Source: Citrobacter sedlakii NBRC 105722
GTDB taxonomy: Bacteria; Pseudomonadota; Gammaproteobacteria; Enterobacterales; Enterobacteriaceae
Assembly: GCF_000759835.1 (NCBI RefSeq)
Contig: NZ_BBNB01000002.1
Location: 248,001 to 312,000 of the forward strand
Direction of reading: 5' to 3'
DNA length: 64,000 nucleotides
In this document: piece by piece, positions 1 to 8,635 of the stretch
Position numbering within the stretch: the stretch's first letter is position 1
Layout of the letters: every line of letters starts with the position of its first letter
The notes under the pieces: generated by a model
What the model was told of the DNA's origin: nothing
Databases searched by the model: none
The model's input: the letters and a program-made list of their open reading frames with translations, nothing else
Program-made: the position numbers and the translations under genes

Positions 1-2
1 CC

Positions 3-1004
3 GCGGTGGGCTACGGGACCGAGCTGTTCGGCGCGACGCTCACGCCGGTGCAGATTGGCCTCGCCACCATCGGCGTTCTGTGGATCTGTACGGTTGCCAA
101 CTTCGGCGGCGCGCGGATTACCGGGCAGATCAGCAGTATTACCGTCTGGGGGGTGATCATTCCGGTGGTTGGCCTGTGCATCATCGGCTGGTTCTGGTTC
201 AGTCCGACGCTGTACGCGAACTCATGGAACCCGCATCACGTGCCGTTCTTTACCGCCGTCGGGTCGTCTATCGCCATGACGCTGTGGGCTTTCCTCGGCC
301 TGGAGTCCGCCTGTGCTAACGCGGAAGTGGTGGATAACCCTGAACGCAACGTGCCGATAGCGGTTCTTGGCGGTACGCTTGGCGCAGCGGTGATTTACAT
401 CGTCTCCACCAACGTGATTGCCGGGATTGTGCCGAACATGGACCTGGCCAACTCCACGGCCCCGTTTGGTCTGGCGTTTGCCCAGATGTTCACGCCGGAA
501 GTGGGGAAAGTGATCATGGCGCTGATGATCATGTCCTGCTGCGGTTCCCTGTTGGGCTGGCAGTTCACCATCGCTCAGGTGTTTAAATCCTCTGCCGATG
601 AAGGCTATTTCCCGAAAATTTTCTCGCGGGTGACTAAGGTCGATGCGCCGGTACAAGGGATGCTGACTATCGTGATTATTCAGAGCGGACTCTCGCTGAT
701 GACCATTAGCCCGTCGCTGAACAGCCAGTTTAATGTGCTGGTCAACCTGGCGGTGGTCACCAATATTATTCCGTATATCCTGTCGATGGCCGCGCTGGTG
801 ATTATTCAGCGGGTGGCGAACGTCCCGCCAGCGAAAGCGAAAATGGCAAACTTCGTGGCGTTTGTTGGCGCGATGTACAGCTTCTACGCGCTCTACTCGT
901 CGGGGGAAGAAGCGATGCTGTATGGCTCGATTGTCACCTTCCTCGGCTGGACGCTATACGGACTGGTATCGCCGCGCTTTGAGCTGAAGAATAAGCACGG
1001 GTAA
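3..1004 (+). CDS. potE: Putrescine/proton symporter-putrescine:ornithine antiporter PotE (5' end missing)
   Basis: Inner-membrane amino acid/polyamine permease of the APC superfamily that exchanges putrescine for ornithine and supports acid resistance together with ornithine decarboxylase SpeF. The window opens inside the gene: about 333 C-terminal residues of a protein usually 439 long are present, in frame from base 3. Long hydrophobic helices run through the fragment, and it is nearly identical to remembered E. coli PotE, including the charged C-terminal tail ending KNKHG. speF would be expected just upstream, outside the window. The gene converges on pgm across a shared terminator. Confidence 0.96.
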   Translation, partial: AVGYGTELFGATLTPVQIGLATIGVLWICTVANFGGARITGQISSITVWGVIIPVVGLCIIGWFWFSPTLYANSWNPHHVPFFTAVGSSIAMTLWAFLGLESACANAEVVDNPERNVPIAVLGGTLGAAVIYIVSTNVIAGIVPNMDLANSTAPFGLAFAQMFTPEVGKVIMALMIMSCCGSLLGWQFTIAQVFKSSADEGYFPKIFSRVTKVDAPVQGMLTIVIIQSGLSLMTISPSLNSQFNVLVNLAVVTNIIPYILSMAALVIIQRVANVPPAKAKMANFVAFVGAMYSFYALYSSGEEAMLYGSIVTFLGWTLYGLVSPRFELKNKHG

Positions 1005-1026
1005 GTTAGCCCCCATCCTGAAACAA

Positions 1027-1050
1027 AAAAGGCGCCTTACGGCGCCTTTT
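1027..1050. terminator. Bidirectional terminator between potE and pgm
   Basis: A perfect 10-bp inverted repeat (AAAAGGCGCC, loop TTAC, GGCGCCTTTT) lies between the convergent potE and pgm genes. The A-tract on one side and T-tract on the other make it a plausible intrinsic terminator in both directions. Confidence 0.88.
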
Positions 1051-1074
1051 CATTTGTCGGTAACGCCAGACGCA

Positions 1075-2715
1075 TCAGGCGTTTTTCAGCACTTCGCTGA
1101 CGATTTCAACCGCTTCTTTTTCGATCTGCTTGCGATGTTCTTCGCCGAGGAAACTTTCGCAATAGATTTTATAGGCGTCTTCCGTACCGGATGGACGCGC
1201 GGCAAACCAGCCGTTTTCCGTCATCACTTTCAAACCGCCGATCGCCGCGCCGTTGCCCGGCGCCGCGGTCAGGCGCGCGGTGATCGGATCACCAGCCAGC
1301 GTGCTGGCGCTGACCATTTCCGGCGACAGCTTCGACAACGCAGCTTTTTGCGCAGAGGTTGCGCCCGCCTGCAGGCGGTTATAGCTTGGCGCGCCGAAAC
1401 GCGCCGCCAGTTCGTTGTAGTGTTCCTGCGGGTTTTTACCGGTGACAGCGGTAATTTCCGCCGCCAGCAGGCACATGATGATCCCGTCTTTATCGGTGGA
1501 CCACGGCGTACCGTCGAAACGCAGGAACGATGCGCCCGCGCTTTCTTCACCGCCAAAGCCAAAGCTACCGTCAAACAGGCCGTCAACAAACCATTTGAAG
1601 CCCACCGGCACTTCGACCAGTTTGCGGCCCAGATCGTTGACCACGCGGTCAATCATTGCCGAGGAAACCAGGGTTTTACCCACCGCCACCTCTTTGCCCC
1701 ACTGCGGACGGTGCTGGAACAGATAATTGATAGCGACCGCCAGATAGTGGTTCGGGTTCATCAGCCCCGCCGGCGTGACGATACCGTGACGGTCATAGTC
1801 CGGGTCGTTGGCAAACGCCAGATCAAACTTATCACGTAGCGCCAGCAGGCCAGCCATCGCGCACTCTGAGGAACAGTCCATGCGGATCGCGCCGTCTTTG
1901 TCCAGGTGCATAAAGCGGAAGGTCTGATCCACCTGATCGTTCACGAGGGTCAGGTTGAGCTTGTAATGCTCCGCAATACGCTTCCAGTATTCAATACCGG
2001 AACCGCCCAGCGGATCGACGCCCAGCGTCAGGCCCGCTTTCTGAATGGCGGCCATATCAACAATTTCCGCCAGCCCTTCCACAAACGGCTGCACCAGATC
2101 CTGCTCTTTGACGTGACCAGATGCCATCGCCGCATCGAGAGAAATGCGCTTCACGCCCTTCAGACCGTCGCCCAGCAGCGCATTTGCGCGGTCTTCCACC
2201 ACTTTCGTGACGTTGGTATCTGCCGGACCGCCGTTCGGCGGGTTGTATTTGATGCCGCCGTCTTCCGGCGGGTTGTGAGACGGCGTGATGACAATACCGT
2301 CCGCCAGCGCCCCCCCTTTTTTATTGTGAACCAGGATAGCGTTCGACACCGCAGGCGTCGGGGTAAAACCGTTGTTCTCCTGAACAATCACGTCGACACC
2401 GTTGGCCGCCAGCACTTCCAGCACCGAGATAAACGCCGGTTCGGACAGCGCGTGGGTATCTTTCCCCACATAGCAAGGGCCGGTGATACCGTTTTTCGCA
2501 CGTTCTTCGGCGATAGCCTGGGCAATCGCCAGAATGTGCGGCTCGTTGAAGCTATGGCGACCTGCACTGCCGCGGTGTCCGGAGGTACCGAACTTCACCG
2601 CGTGCTCGGCATTCCCTGCCTCGGGTTTCAGTACATAATATTGCGCCGTCAGTTGGGCGACGTTAATCAAATCACTTTGTTGCGCAGGTTGACCTGCACG
2701 GTTGTGGATTGCCAT
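1075..2715 (-). CDS. pgm: Phosphoglucomutase (alpha-D-glucose-specific)
   Basis: Interconverts glucose 1-phosphate and glucose 6-phosphate in the cytoplasm, feeding glycogen, trehalose and UDP-glucose synthesis. It is 546 residues, the usual length. The active-site serine motif TPSHNP places the phosphoserine at residue 146. The metal-binding motif DPDYDRHG lies near 300, the sugar-binding GGEESAG near 390, and the phosphate-binding RPSGTED near the C-terminus. It lies 23 nt downstream of seqA on the same strand and is probably co-transcribed with it, as in E. coli. Confidence 0.97.
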   Translation of the reverse strand: MAIHNRAGQPAQQSDLINVAQLTAQYYVLKPEAGNAEHAVKFGTSGHRGSAGRHSFNEPHILAIAQAIAEERAKNGITGPCYVGKDTHALSEPAFISVLEVLAANGVDVIVQENNGFTPTPAVSNAILVHNKKGGALADGIVITPSHNPPEDGGIKYNPPNGGPADTNVTKVVEDRANALLGDGLKGVKRISLDAAMASGHVKEQDLVQPFVEGLAEIVDMAAIQKAGLTLGVDPLGGSGIEYWKRIAEHYKLNLTLVNDQVDQTFRFMHLDKDGAIRMDCSSECAMAGLLALRDKFDLAFANDPDYDRHGIVTPAGLMNPNHYLAVAINYLFQHRPQWGKEVAVGKTLVSSAMIDRVVNDLGRKLVEVPVGFKWFVDGLFDGSFGFGGEESAGASFLRFDGTPWSTDKDGIIMCLLAAEITAVTGKNPQEHYNELAARFGAPSYNRLQAGATSAQKAALSKLSPEMVSASTLAGDPITARLTAAPGNGAAIGGLKVMTENGWFAARPSGTEDAYKIYCESFLGEEHRKQIEKEAVEIVSEVLKNA

Positions 2716-2738
2716 TGCCTGGTCCTTTTATGCAAGCA

Positions 2739-3284
2739 TTAAATTGTTCCGCAAACCTTCTCAATCAATTCCGCCGGGAATTGCATTGACTGCATGATGT
2801 GTTCGACCATGCTGCATTTACGGCCGGTGTTGGTGTTCGTGATCACCCAGTACGGCGTGCCAGGCACATGTTTCGGCTTGGTCTGATTGCCGTTTTTCAG
2901 CAGCGTCTGTTCATCCGCCGCGAAATAGACGCGAGTGCGACCATGCAGCGAGTCGGTGGCATCGGCAAACGCCTGGTGATCCAGTGAGTAAAGTGTAGAC
3001 AGCACCAGCATAAAGCGATTCACCGCTTTTTTCTGTTCGGCATATTCATCGGACAGCAGCAGCTCGCGCATAGCGCGCACTTTGTCTTTGACGGGATTGA
3101 CGGGTTTCACTTCTGCGCTCACAGGCTGCGCGGCGCGTGCCTCTTTTGTCGCCGACGCGACGGGCTGCGATGCGGCGGAAAACTTCAACATACGCCGTAA
3201 AATGTCGGACGCGCTCTCGCCGATATGCTTGGTGTGGCTGGCAATATAGCTGTAGAGTTCATCATCAACTTCAATCGTTTTCAT
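2739..3284 (-). CDS. seqA: Negative modulator of replication initiation SeqA
   Basis: SeqA binds hemimethylated GATC sites behind the replication fork and at oriC, sequesters the origin and helps organise new DNA. The N-terminal multimerisation domain (MKTIEVDDEL and on) is followed by a variable linker at about 37-65 and a C-terminal GATC-binding domain with the NTNTGRKC loop. I chose the ATG at 3284, which gives 181 residues like E. coli SeqA; an in-frame ATG at 3305 would add seven residues. Neither start has a strong Shine-Dalgarno. First gene of a seqA-pgm pair. Confidence 0.95.
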   Translation of the reverse strand: MKTIEVDDELYSYIASHTKHIGESASDILRRMLKFSAASQPVASATKEARAAQPVSAEVKPVNPVKDKVRAMRELLLSDEYAEQKKAVNRFMLVLSTLYSLDHQAFADATDSLHGRTRVYFAADEQTLLKNGNQTKPKHVPGTPYWVITNTNTGRKCSMVEHIMQSMQFPAELIEKVCGTI

Positions 3285-3473
3285 CTTAATCCAGTGCGGT
3301 GTCATAACTGATCTGAATACAAATCGTTGGAATTATAGGAGCAAATCCCAACAGCGGATAGCGTCAAACCTGGCTGAACAAAAAACTCGGAGTAAACCGT
3401 ATCAGTTGCAGCCCAGTGGCAGAATGGTCAACATAATACCCTAACCCGACAGAGCGAAAAAAAGAACTTTGCC

Positions 3474-4247
3474 ATGAAATTGAATATCCGAGCGCAAACT
3501 GCACAAAACCTGCACAATAATTCTCCCATCGTCCTCGTTCACGGTCTGTTTGGCAGCCTGGACAATCTCGGCGTGCTGGCCCGCGAGCTGGTCAGCGATC
3601 ACGATATCCTCCAGGTCGATATGCGTAACCACGGCCTCTCGCCCCGCGATCCGCTGATGACATATCCGGCGATGGCGCAGGATCTGCTCGACACTCTGGA
3701 TGCGCAGCAGATCGATAAAGCCACGTTTATTGGCCACTCGATGGGCGGCAAGGCGGTGATGGCCCTGACCGCGCTGGCTCCGGAACGCATCGATCGTCTG
3801 GTGGCGATCGACATCGCCCCGGTAGATTATAAGGTACGACGCCACGATGAGATTTTCGCGGCGATCAACGCCGTGACGGCGTCTCAGGCCACGACGCGCA
3901 AGGAGGCGGCTGCCGTCATGCGCGACCATCTCAGAGAAGAGGGCGTGATTCAGTTTCTGCTGAAGTCGTACGTTGACGGCGAATGGCGCTTTAACGTGCC
4001 GGCGCTGTGGGATCAGTATCCGCATATTGTCGGCTGGGAGCCGATTCCAGCCTGGGATCGCCCGGCGTTGTTTATCCCTGGCGGCAACTCCCCTTACGTC
4101 ACCGAGGCGTATCGCGACGACCTGCTCGCGCAATTCCCACAGGCGCGCGCGCATGTCATCGCGGGCGCAGGCCACTGGGTTCATGCCGAAAAACCTGACG
4201 CAGTGCTGCGCGCCATTCGTCGTTATCTGAACGACAGCGCAAACTGA
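3474..4247 (+). CDS. ybfF: Alpha/beta-hydrolase esterase YbfF
   Basis: Cytoplasmic alpha/beta-hydrolase; E. coli YbfF hydrolyses acyl-CoA and short acyl esters in vitro, and its cellular role is unclear. The oxyanion region HGLFGS is at about 23-28, the nucleophile elbow GHSMGG puts Ser at 89, and the catalytic His lies in GAGHWVH at 234. It has 257 residues against 254 in E. coli, with a slightly extended C-terminus. Transcribed divergently from seqA. Its stop codon sits inside the LexA-type operator of the next gene, ybfE. Confidence 0.93.
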   Translation: MKLNIRAQTAQNLHNNSPIVLVHGLFGSLDNLGVLARELVSDHDILQVDMRNHGLSPRDPLMTYPAMAQDLLDTLDAQQIDKATFIGHSMGGKAVMALTALAPERIDRLVAIDIAPVDYKVRRHDEIFAAINAVTASQATTRKEAAAVMRDHLREEGVIQFLLKSYVDGEWRFNVPALWDQYPHIVGWEPIPAWDRPALFIPGGNSPYVTEAYRDDLLAQFPQARAHVIAGAGHWVHAEKPDAVLRAIRRYLNDSAN

Positions 4248-4261
4248 TTAAAAACTCAGCG
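4242..4261. promoter_or_regulatory. LexA (SOS) box upstream of ybfE
   Basis: The sequence fits the LexA pattern CTG-N10-CAG exactly (CTG at 4244-4246, CAG at 4257-4259) with an A/T-rich centre. It overlaps the ybfF stop codon and precedes ybfE, a gene known to be LexA-regulated in E. coli. Confidence 0.8.
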
Positions 4262-4287
4262 TCCGCGCGCGATTGCGCGCGCGAACG
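4260..4287. repeat. Alternating CG hairpin downstream of ybfF
   Basis: A perfect 8-bp inverted repeat of alternating C and G (4264-4271 with 4276-4283, loop ATTG), extended by three more pairs after one mismatch. No T-run follows, so terminator function is doubtful. It directly abuts the LexA box. Confidence 0.6.
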
Positions 4288-4375
4288 TTGGCGTGCCCCA
4301 TCCGCTGATGTATGATGGCGCGCTATCCATCCGGGCAGAGGCCTGGCTGATTGTTTCCCCGAAGTCACCAAAATC

Positions 4376-4669
4376 ATGGCCAAAGAACAAACGGACCGTA
4401 CGACATTAGATCTGTTCGCGCACGAGCGTCGCCCGGGACGACCTAAAACCAATCCGCTTTCACGCGATGAACAGCTGCGCATTAACAAGCGCAACCAGCT
4501 TAAACGCGACAAAGTTCGTGGCCTGAAACGTGTTGAACTTAAGCTCAACGCGGAAGCCGTCGACGCCCTGAATGAACTGGCGGAATCGCGCGACATCAGC
4601 CGCAGCGAGCTGATCGAAGAAATCCTGATGAGCCAACTGGCGACGTTGCGACGCCAGGGTTCAGTCTGA
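4376..4669 (+). CDS. ybfE: LexA-regulated CopB-like protein YbfE
   Basis: Small basic protein of 97 residues that seems to match E. coli YbfE, a member of the SOS regulon with similarity to plasmid copy-control CopB repressors. The N-terminal half is rich in Arg/Lys (RRPGRPKTNP, then a basic stretch to about 50). The C-terminal part (about 50-90) looks like a ribbon-helix-helix fold: a strand VELKLN, a helix, then SRSELIEEIL. DNA binding is inferred from this; no targets are known to me. A LexA box lies about 115 bp upstream. Confidence 0.9.
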   Translation: MAKEQTDRTTLDLFAHERRPGRPKTNPLSRDEQLRINKRNQLKRDKVRGLKRVELKLNAEAVDALNELAESRDISRSELIEEILMSQLATLRRQGSV

Positions 4670-4747
4670 AACCCGCACATTTTATCACTTTCATGTAGCA
4701 GGGAGTGCACTCGCGTGCGTTTGCTATTTCCGCATACCTGACTGTTC

Positions 4748-4756
4748 TGCTATGAT
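4748..4756 (+). promoter_or_regulatory. Candidate extended -10 promoter of fldA
   Basis: TGC-TATGAT forms a good extended -10 element about 65 bp before fldA, without a matching -35 at 17 bp. The transcribed leader would include a small GGGCA/TGCCC hairpin at about 4770-4785. Prediction from sequence only. Confidence 0.42.
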
Positions 4757-4819
4757 TGCCCTTATCTGTGGGCAATTTGCCCCCACCATTTCAATAAGTT
4801 TCAAGAGGTTACTTTACTC

Positions 4820-5350
4820 ATGGCAATCACTGGCATTTTTTTCGGCAGCGACACCGGGAACACCGAAAATATCGCAAAAATGATTCAAAAACAGCTTGGT
4901 AAAGATGTTGCCGACGTGCATGACATTGCAAAAAGCAGCAAAGAAGATCTTGAAGGCTATGACATCCTGCTGCTTGGTATCCCGACCTGGTACTATGGCG
5001 AAGCGCAGTGTGACTGGGACGACTTCTTCCCGACTCTGGAAGAGATTGATTTCAACGGCAAGCTGGTGGCGCTGTTCGGCTGCGGCGACCAGGAAGATTA
5101 CGCGGAATATTTCTGCGACGCGTTAGGCACTATCCGCGACATCATTGAGCCGCGCGGCGCGACCATCGTCGGTCACTGGCCGACCGCGGGTTATCATTTT
5201 GAAGCGTCGAAAGGCCTGGCCGATGACGATCACTTTGTCGGTCTGGCCATTGACGAAGATCGCCAGCCAGAACTGACCGCCGAGCGCGTTGAGAAATGGG
5301 TTAAGCAGATTTCTGAAGAACTGCACCTGGATGAAATCATCAACGCCTGA
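4820..5350 (+). CDS. fldA: Flavodoxin I
   Basis: Essential FMN electron carrier that donates to biotin synthase, IspG/IspH, methionine synthase, pyruvate formate-lyase activase and ribonucleotide reductase activation. It has 176 residues, as in E. coli. The phosphate-binding loop GSDTGNTE is at about 9-16, an FMN-stacking Trp/Tyr region PTWYYGE near 56, and the second FMN loop GCGDQEDY near 89. A good AAGAGG ribosome binding site precedes the ATG. It is followed by the fur leader; in E. coli some fldA transcripts read into fur. Confidence 0.97.
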   Translation: MAITGIFFGSDTGNTENIAKMIQKQLGKDVADVHDIAKSSKEDLEGYDILLLGIPTWYYGEAQCDWDDFFPTLEEIDFNGKLVALFGCGDQEDYAEYFCDALGTIRDIIEPRGATIVGHWPTAGYHFEASKGLADDDHFVGLAIDEDRQPELTAERVEKWVKQISEELHLDEIINA

Positions 5351-5549
5351 TGACCGTGCGGCGCAAAGACCATTTGCGCCGCATCAATAGACAAAACCAA
5401 TCAAAATAATTGCTACAAATTTGTAACTTTCTTGCCCATCCCTGTACAATGTGCGGGAGTTATTAGGTGGCGCTCTCATTTCCAGGCAATACCACGTTTT
5501 TATTAACATTTGCCCGAGGCTTGCAGTTTTCATTTAAGGATGGCAGTCC

Positions 5550-5568
5550 TATAATGAGAGGCATTATC
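5550..5568. promoter_or_regulatory. Fur box upstream of fur
   Basis: This 19-bp site matches the consensus GATAATGATAATCATTATC at 15 positions, with both 7-bp arms (ATAATGA and CATTATC) intact. It fits fur autoregulation and overlaps the start codon of the uof leader. Confidence 0.72.
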
Positions 5569-5639
5569 TCGAATGCAATTTCTGTCACTTCTCGTATGAA
5601 GTGAATCGTTTAGCAACAGGACAGATTCCGCATGACTGA
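5554..5639 (+). pseudogene. uof: uof leader peptide of fur, apparently frameshifted
   Basis: In E. coli a 28-codon leader, uof, overlaps the fur start; fur translation is coupled to it, and RyhB sRNA represses fur by pairing near the uof start. Here the ATG at 5554 opens a frame of only 16 codons (MRGIISNAISVTSRMK) that stops at 5602-5604, 27 nt before fur. The expected C-terminal residues VNRLATGQIPHD and a stop overlapping fur (5637-5639) are present but in another frame, consistent with loss of one base near 5590-5596. The comparison rests on my memory of the E. coli leader. Confidence 0.5.
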
Positions 5640-6078
5640 CAACAATACCGCATTAAAGAAGGCTGGCCTGAAAGTAACGCTTCCACGTTTAAAGATTCTG
5701 GAAGTGCTTCAGGAACCGGATAACCATCACGTCAGTGCGGAAGATTTATACAAACGACTGATCGACATGGGTGAAGAAATTGGTCTGGCGACCGTCTATC
5801 GCGTGCTGAACCAGTTTGATGACGCCGGTATCGTAACCCGCCACAATTTTGAAGGCGGCAAATCCGTTTTTGAGCTGACCCAGCAGCATCATCACGATCA
5901 CCTTATTTGCCTCGATTGTGGCAAAGTGATTGAATTTAGTGATGATTCGATTGAAGCCCGTCAGCGTGAGATTGCGGCGAAGCACGGTATTCGTTTAACG
6001 AACCACAGCCTCTATCTCTATGGCCATTGCGCCGAAGGCGACTGCCGCGAAGACGAACACGCGCACGACGGCAAATAA
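5632..6078 (+). CDS. fur: Ferric uptake regulator Fur
   Basis: Global Fe(II)-dependent repressor of iron uptake genes. It has 148 residues and appears identical to E. coli Fur except Asp rather than Glu at 147. The N-terminal winged helix (about 1-83) includes the recognition helix with GLATVYRVLN. The metal-binding dimerisation domain follows, with HHHDH at 86-90 and the Zn-binding pair C93/C96, plus further Cys near 133 and 138. It probably autoregulates through the Fur box overlapping its leader. Confidence 0.98.
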   Translation: MTDNNTALKKAGLKVTLPRLKILEVLQEPDNHHVSAEDLYKRLIDMGEEIGLATVYRVLNQFDDAGIVTRHNFEGGKSVFELTQQHHHDHLICLDCGKVIEFSDDSIEARQREIAAKHGIRLTNHSLYLYGHCAEGDCREDEHAHDGK

Positions 6079-6092
6079 TTTTACGCTTGATG

Positions 6093-6119
6093 AAAGCCAG
6101 CCTGCGGGCTGGCTTTTTT
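6093..6119 (+). terminator. Intrinsic terminator of fur
   Basis: Stem AGCCAGCC/GGCTGGCT with loop TGCG, followed by a run of six T, 15 nt after the fur stop. Confidence 0.9.
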
Positions 6120-6208
6120 GTGGGCGCGATCCCGCCGTTTTCCTTCCCTCCCCGCCCGTGTTGCTTTAATGTAAAAATTCCCTTCCCTGACCTGTCCGGA
6201 GAATCGAA

Positions 6209-7135
6209 ATGGAACTTCGCCAGTTACGTTATTTTGTTCGTATTGTTGAAACCGGCAGCATGGGTAGCGCCGCGCTGGATCTCGACATTGGCGTCTCGGC
6301 GCTGAGCCAACAAATGACACGTCTGGAAAGTGAACTCGCCATCCGCCTGCTGCAACGAACGTCGCGCGGCGTCACGCCCACTAACGCGGGGCTGGCCTTT
6401 TATTCTCAGGCGCAACTGGCGCTACGGCATGCCGACGACGCCATTCTTGCTGCGCGTGAGGCGCGGTTATCCGGCCACGTTAGCGTCGGTATGGCGCCCA
6501 GTACGGCATCGGTGTTGGGCATTCCGTTTATTAACGCCATGCGGGAAAGCTACGCTGACGTGCGGCTGCACGTCGTGGAGAGTCTCTCCGGCAATCTTGA
6601 GCGGATGATTAACACCCGCCAGCTTGATTTAGCGGTCGTCTTTCAGAAAGAGAAGATCCTGCGCTGGAGCGCGAAGCCGGTTCTGGAAGAGCGGCTGTTT
6701 CTGATCGGCCCCCATCCCCTGCTGGCTATATTCCCTGAAGACAACATCATGCCTGCTCAACTGGCGAATATTCCCCTCGTGATGCCCAGTCAGGGCCACG
6801 GTCTGCGCGGCAGACTGGAGGCTATCGCACAAGAGCACGCGCTGCAGGTTGATATCGTTGCGGAAATTGACGGTCTGACGCTACTGATGCGGGCGGTCCG
6901 CGACGGTCTGGGCGCCACCCTACAACCTGGCGCGGCGATTTCCCGACTGGACCAGGACGACCTGCGCGTGATCGGCGTCCATAATCCGGTCCTCAGTCGT
7001 CCCAACTTTTTGGTCAGTTTATCGGATGACGAACTGACCCCGGCGGGGCTGGCAGCTCGCGTCGTGCTGGGTAAAGTGATGCGTGAACTGGTTGAGGCTG
7101 ATCGCTGGCCAGGCGCCACCCTTTACGTTAACTAA
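6209..7135 (+). CDS. tcuR: LysR-family regulator of tricarballylate utilisation, TcuR
   Basis: LysR-type activator whose Salmonella counterpart switches on tcuABC in response to tricarballylate. It has 308 residues. The N-terminal winged helix-turn-helix covers about 1-60 (MELRQLRYFVRIVETGS, then VSALSQQMTRLE), and the effector-binding domain covers about 88-300. It lies 96 bp upstream of tcuA on the same strand. In many LysR systems the regulator is divergent, so here tcuABC probably has its own promoter in the short gap. Assignment rests mainly on position next to tcuABC and fur, the same location as in Salmonella. Confidence 0.88.
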   Translation: MELRQLRYFVRIVETGSMGSAALDLDIGVSALSQQMTRLESELAIRLLQRTSRGVTPTNAGLAFYSQAQLALRHADDAILAAREARLSGHVSVGMAPSTASVLGIPFINAMRESYADVRLHVVESLSGNLERMINTRQLDLAVVFQKEKILRWSAKPVLEERLFLIGPHPLLAIFPEDNIMPAQLANIPLVMPSQGHGLRGRLEAIAQEHALQVDIVAEIDGLTLLMRAVRDGLGATLQPGAAISRLDQDDLRVIGVHNPVLSRPNFLVSLSDDELTPAGLAARVVLGKVMRELVEADRWPGATLYVN

Positions 7136-7231
7136 AGAGGGTTTTAGCAGTACCTCATAGCGCCCCCACAACCCATGCGTATACATTTTCATTACAAATT
7201 TAACATTTGTTAAAGCGTAATGGAGTCTACG

Positions 7232-8635
7232 ATGGTTGATGTTCTGGTGATTGGCGGCGGCAATGCCGCGCTGTGTGCCGCCTTAACCGCCCGGGAGGCC
7301 GGTGCGTCGGTGCTGCTGCTGGAAGCGGCGCCGCGCGAATGGCGCGGTGGCAATTCACAGCACACCCGTAATTTGCGCTGTATGCATGATGCGCCGCAGG
7401 ATGTGCTGGTCGACCGTTATCCCGAAGAGGAGTACTGGCAGGATCTCTGGCGGGTAACGGAAGGCAATACCAACGAAGCGCTGGCACGGCTGGTGATCCG
7501 CACCTCTTCGCATTGCCGTGACTGGATGCGCAAACACGGTGTGAATTTTCAGCCACCGTTATCAGGCGCACTGCACGTTGCGCGTACGAACGCCTTTTTC
7601 ATGGGCGGCGGCAAGGCGCTGGTCAACGCCTATTATCGCAGCGCGGAGGCGCTCGGCGTCACCATCCGCTATAACACGCCGGTACAGGCGCTGGAGTTAC
7701 ATGACGGCGAGTTTGTCGCCGCGCTGGCGGGCGATGAACGCATCGAGGCCAGAACCTGTGTACTCGCCGCTGGCGGTTTCGAGTCCAATCGCGAATGGCT
7801 ACGTGAAGCCTGGGGACAAAACGCGCGTGGGGAATGGCCCGCCGATAATTTTCTCATCCGCGGCACCCGCTTTAATCAGGGTGTCCTGCTTAAATTTATG
7901 ATCGATGCCGGCGCCGACATCATTGGCGATCCATCCCAGTCGCACTGCGTGGCGATTGATGCCCGCGCGCCACTGTATGACGGCGGGATCTGCACGCGAG
8001 TGGACTGCGTCTCTTTAGGCGTGGTGGTCAACCGCGACGCAGCGCGTTTTTATGACGAAGGCGAAGATTTCTGGCCGAAACGCTATGCCATCTGGGGGCG
8101 CCTGGTCGCCCAACAGCCGGGGCAAATTGGTTATTCCATTATCGACAGCAAAGCCATTGGTCACTTTATGCCACCGGTATTCCCCGGCGCGCAGGCCAAT
8201 ACGCTGGAAGAGCTGGCCTGCCAACTGGGGCTGGATGCACAACGTTTTAGCGCTACCGTCAGGCAATACAACCAGGCCTGCCAGCCTGGACACTTTGATC
8301 ACACCGTCCTGGATAACTGCGCCACCAGCGGGTTAACGCCGCCGAAAACGCACTGGGCACGCCCTCTCGATACGCCGCCTTATTACGGCTACGCCCTGCG
8401 GCCAGGGATCACGTTTACCTACCTCGGCCTGAAAGTGAACGAACGCGCGGCGGTGCATTTCGCCGGAAAACCCAGCCGTACCCTGTTTGTCGCCGGAGAA
8501 ATGATGGCGGGCAATGTGCTGGGCAAAGGCTATACCGCTGGCGTTGGCATGTCGATTGGCACCACGTTTGGCTGCATTGCCGGTAAAGAAGCCGCCCAGG
8601 CCGCACGTAAGGAGGCGCACCATGAAGCAGCTTGA
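7232..8635 (+). CDS. tcuA: Tricarballylate dehydrogenase TcuA (FAD-dependent)
   Basis: FAD flavoprotein that oxidises tricarballylate to cis-aconitate, which then enters the TCA cycle; the FADH2 is reoxidised through TcuB. A Rossmann FAD-binding motif VIGGGNAA starts at about residue 6, and the protein resembles the fumarate reductase/succinate dehydrogenase flavoprotein family, with a C-terminal FAD motif around [14 protein letters not shown] chose the ATG at 7232 because GGAG lies six bases upstream; an in-frame ATG at 7220 has no comparable site. 467 residues. Overlaps tcuB by 14 nt. Confidence 0.93.
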   Translation: MVDVLVIGGGNAALCAALTAREAGASVLLLEAAPREWRGGNSQHTRNLRCMHDAPQDVLVDRYPEEEYWQDLWRVTEGNTNEALARLVIRTSSHCRDWMRKHGVNFQPPLSGALHVARTNAFFMGGGKALVNAYYRSAEALGVTIRYNTPVQALELHDGEFVAALAGDERIEARTCVLAAGGFESNREWLREAWGQNARGEWPADNFLIRGTRFNQGVLLKFMIDAGADIIGDPSQSHCVAIDARAPLYDGGICTRVDCVSLGVVVNRDAARFYDEGEDFWPKRYAIWGRLVAQQPGQIGYSIIDSKAIGHFMPPVFPGAQANTLEELACQLGLDAQRFSATVRQYNQACQPGHFDHTVLDNCATSGLTPPKTHWARPLDTPPYYGYALRPGITFTYLGLKVNERAAVHFAGKPSRTLFVAGEMMAGNVLGKGYTAGVGMSIGTTFGCIAGKEAAQAARKEAHHEAA

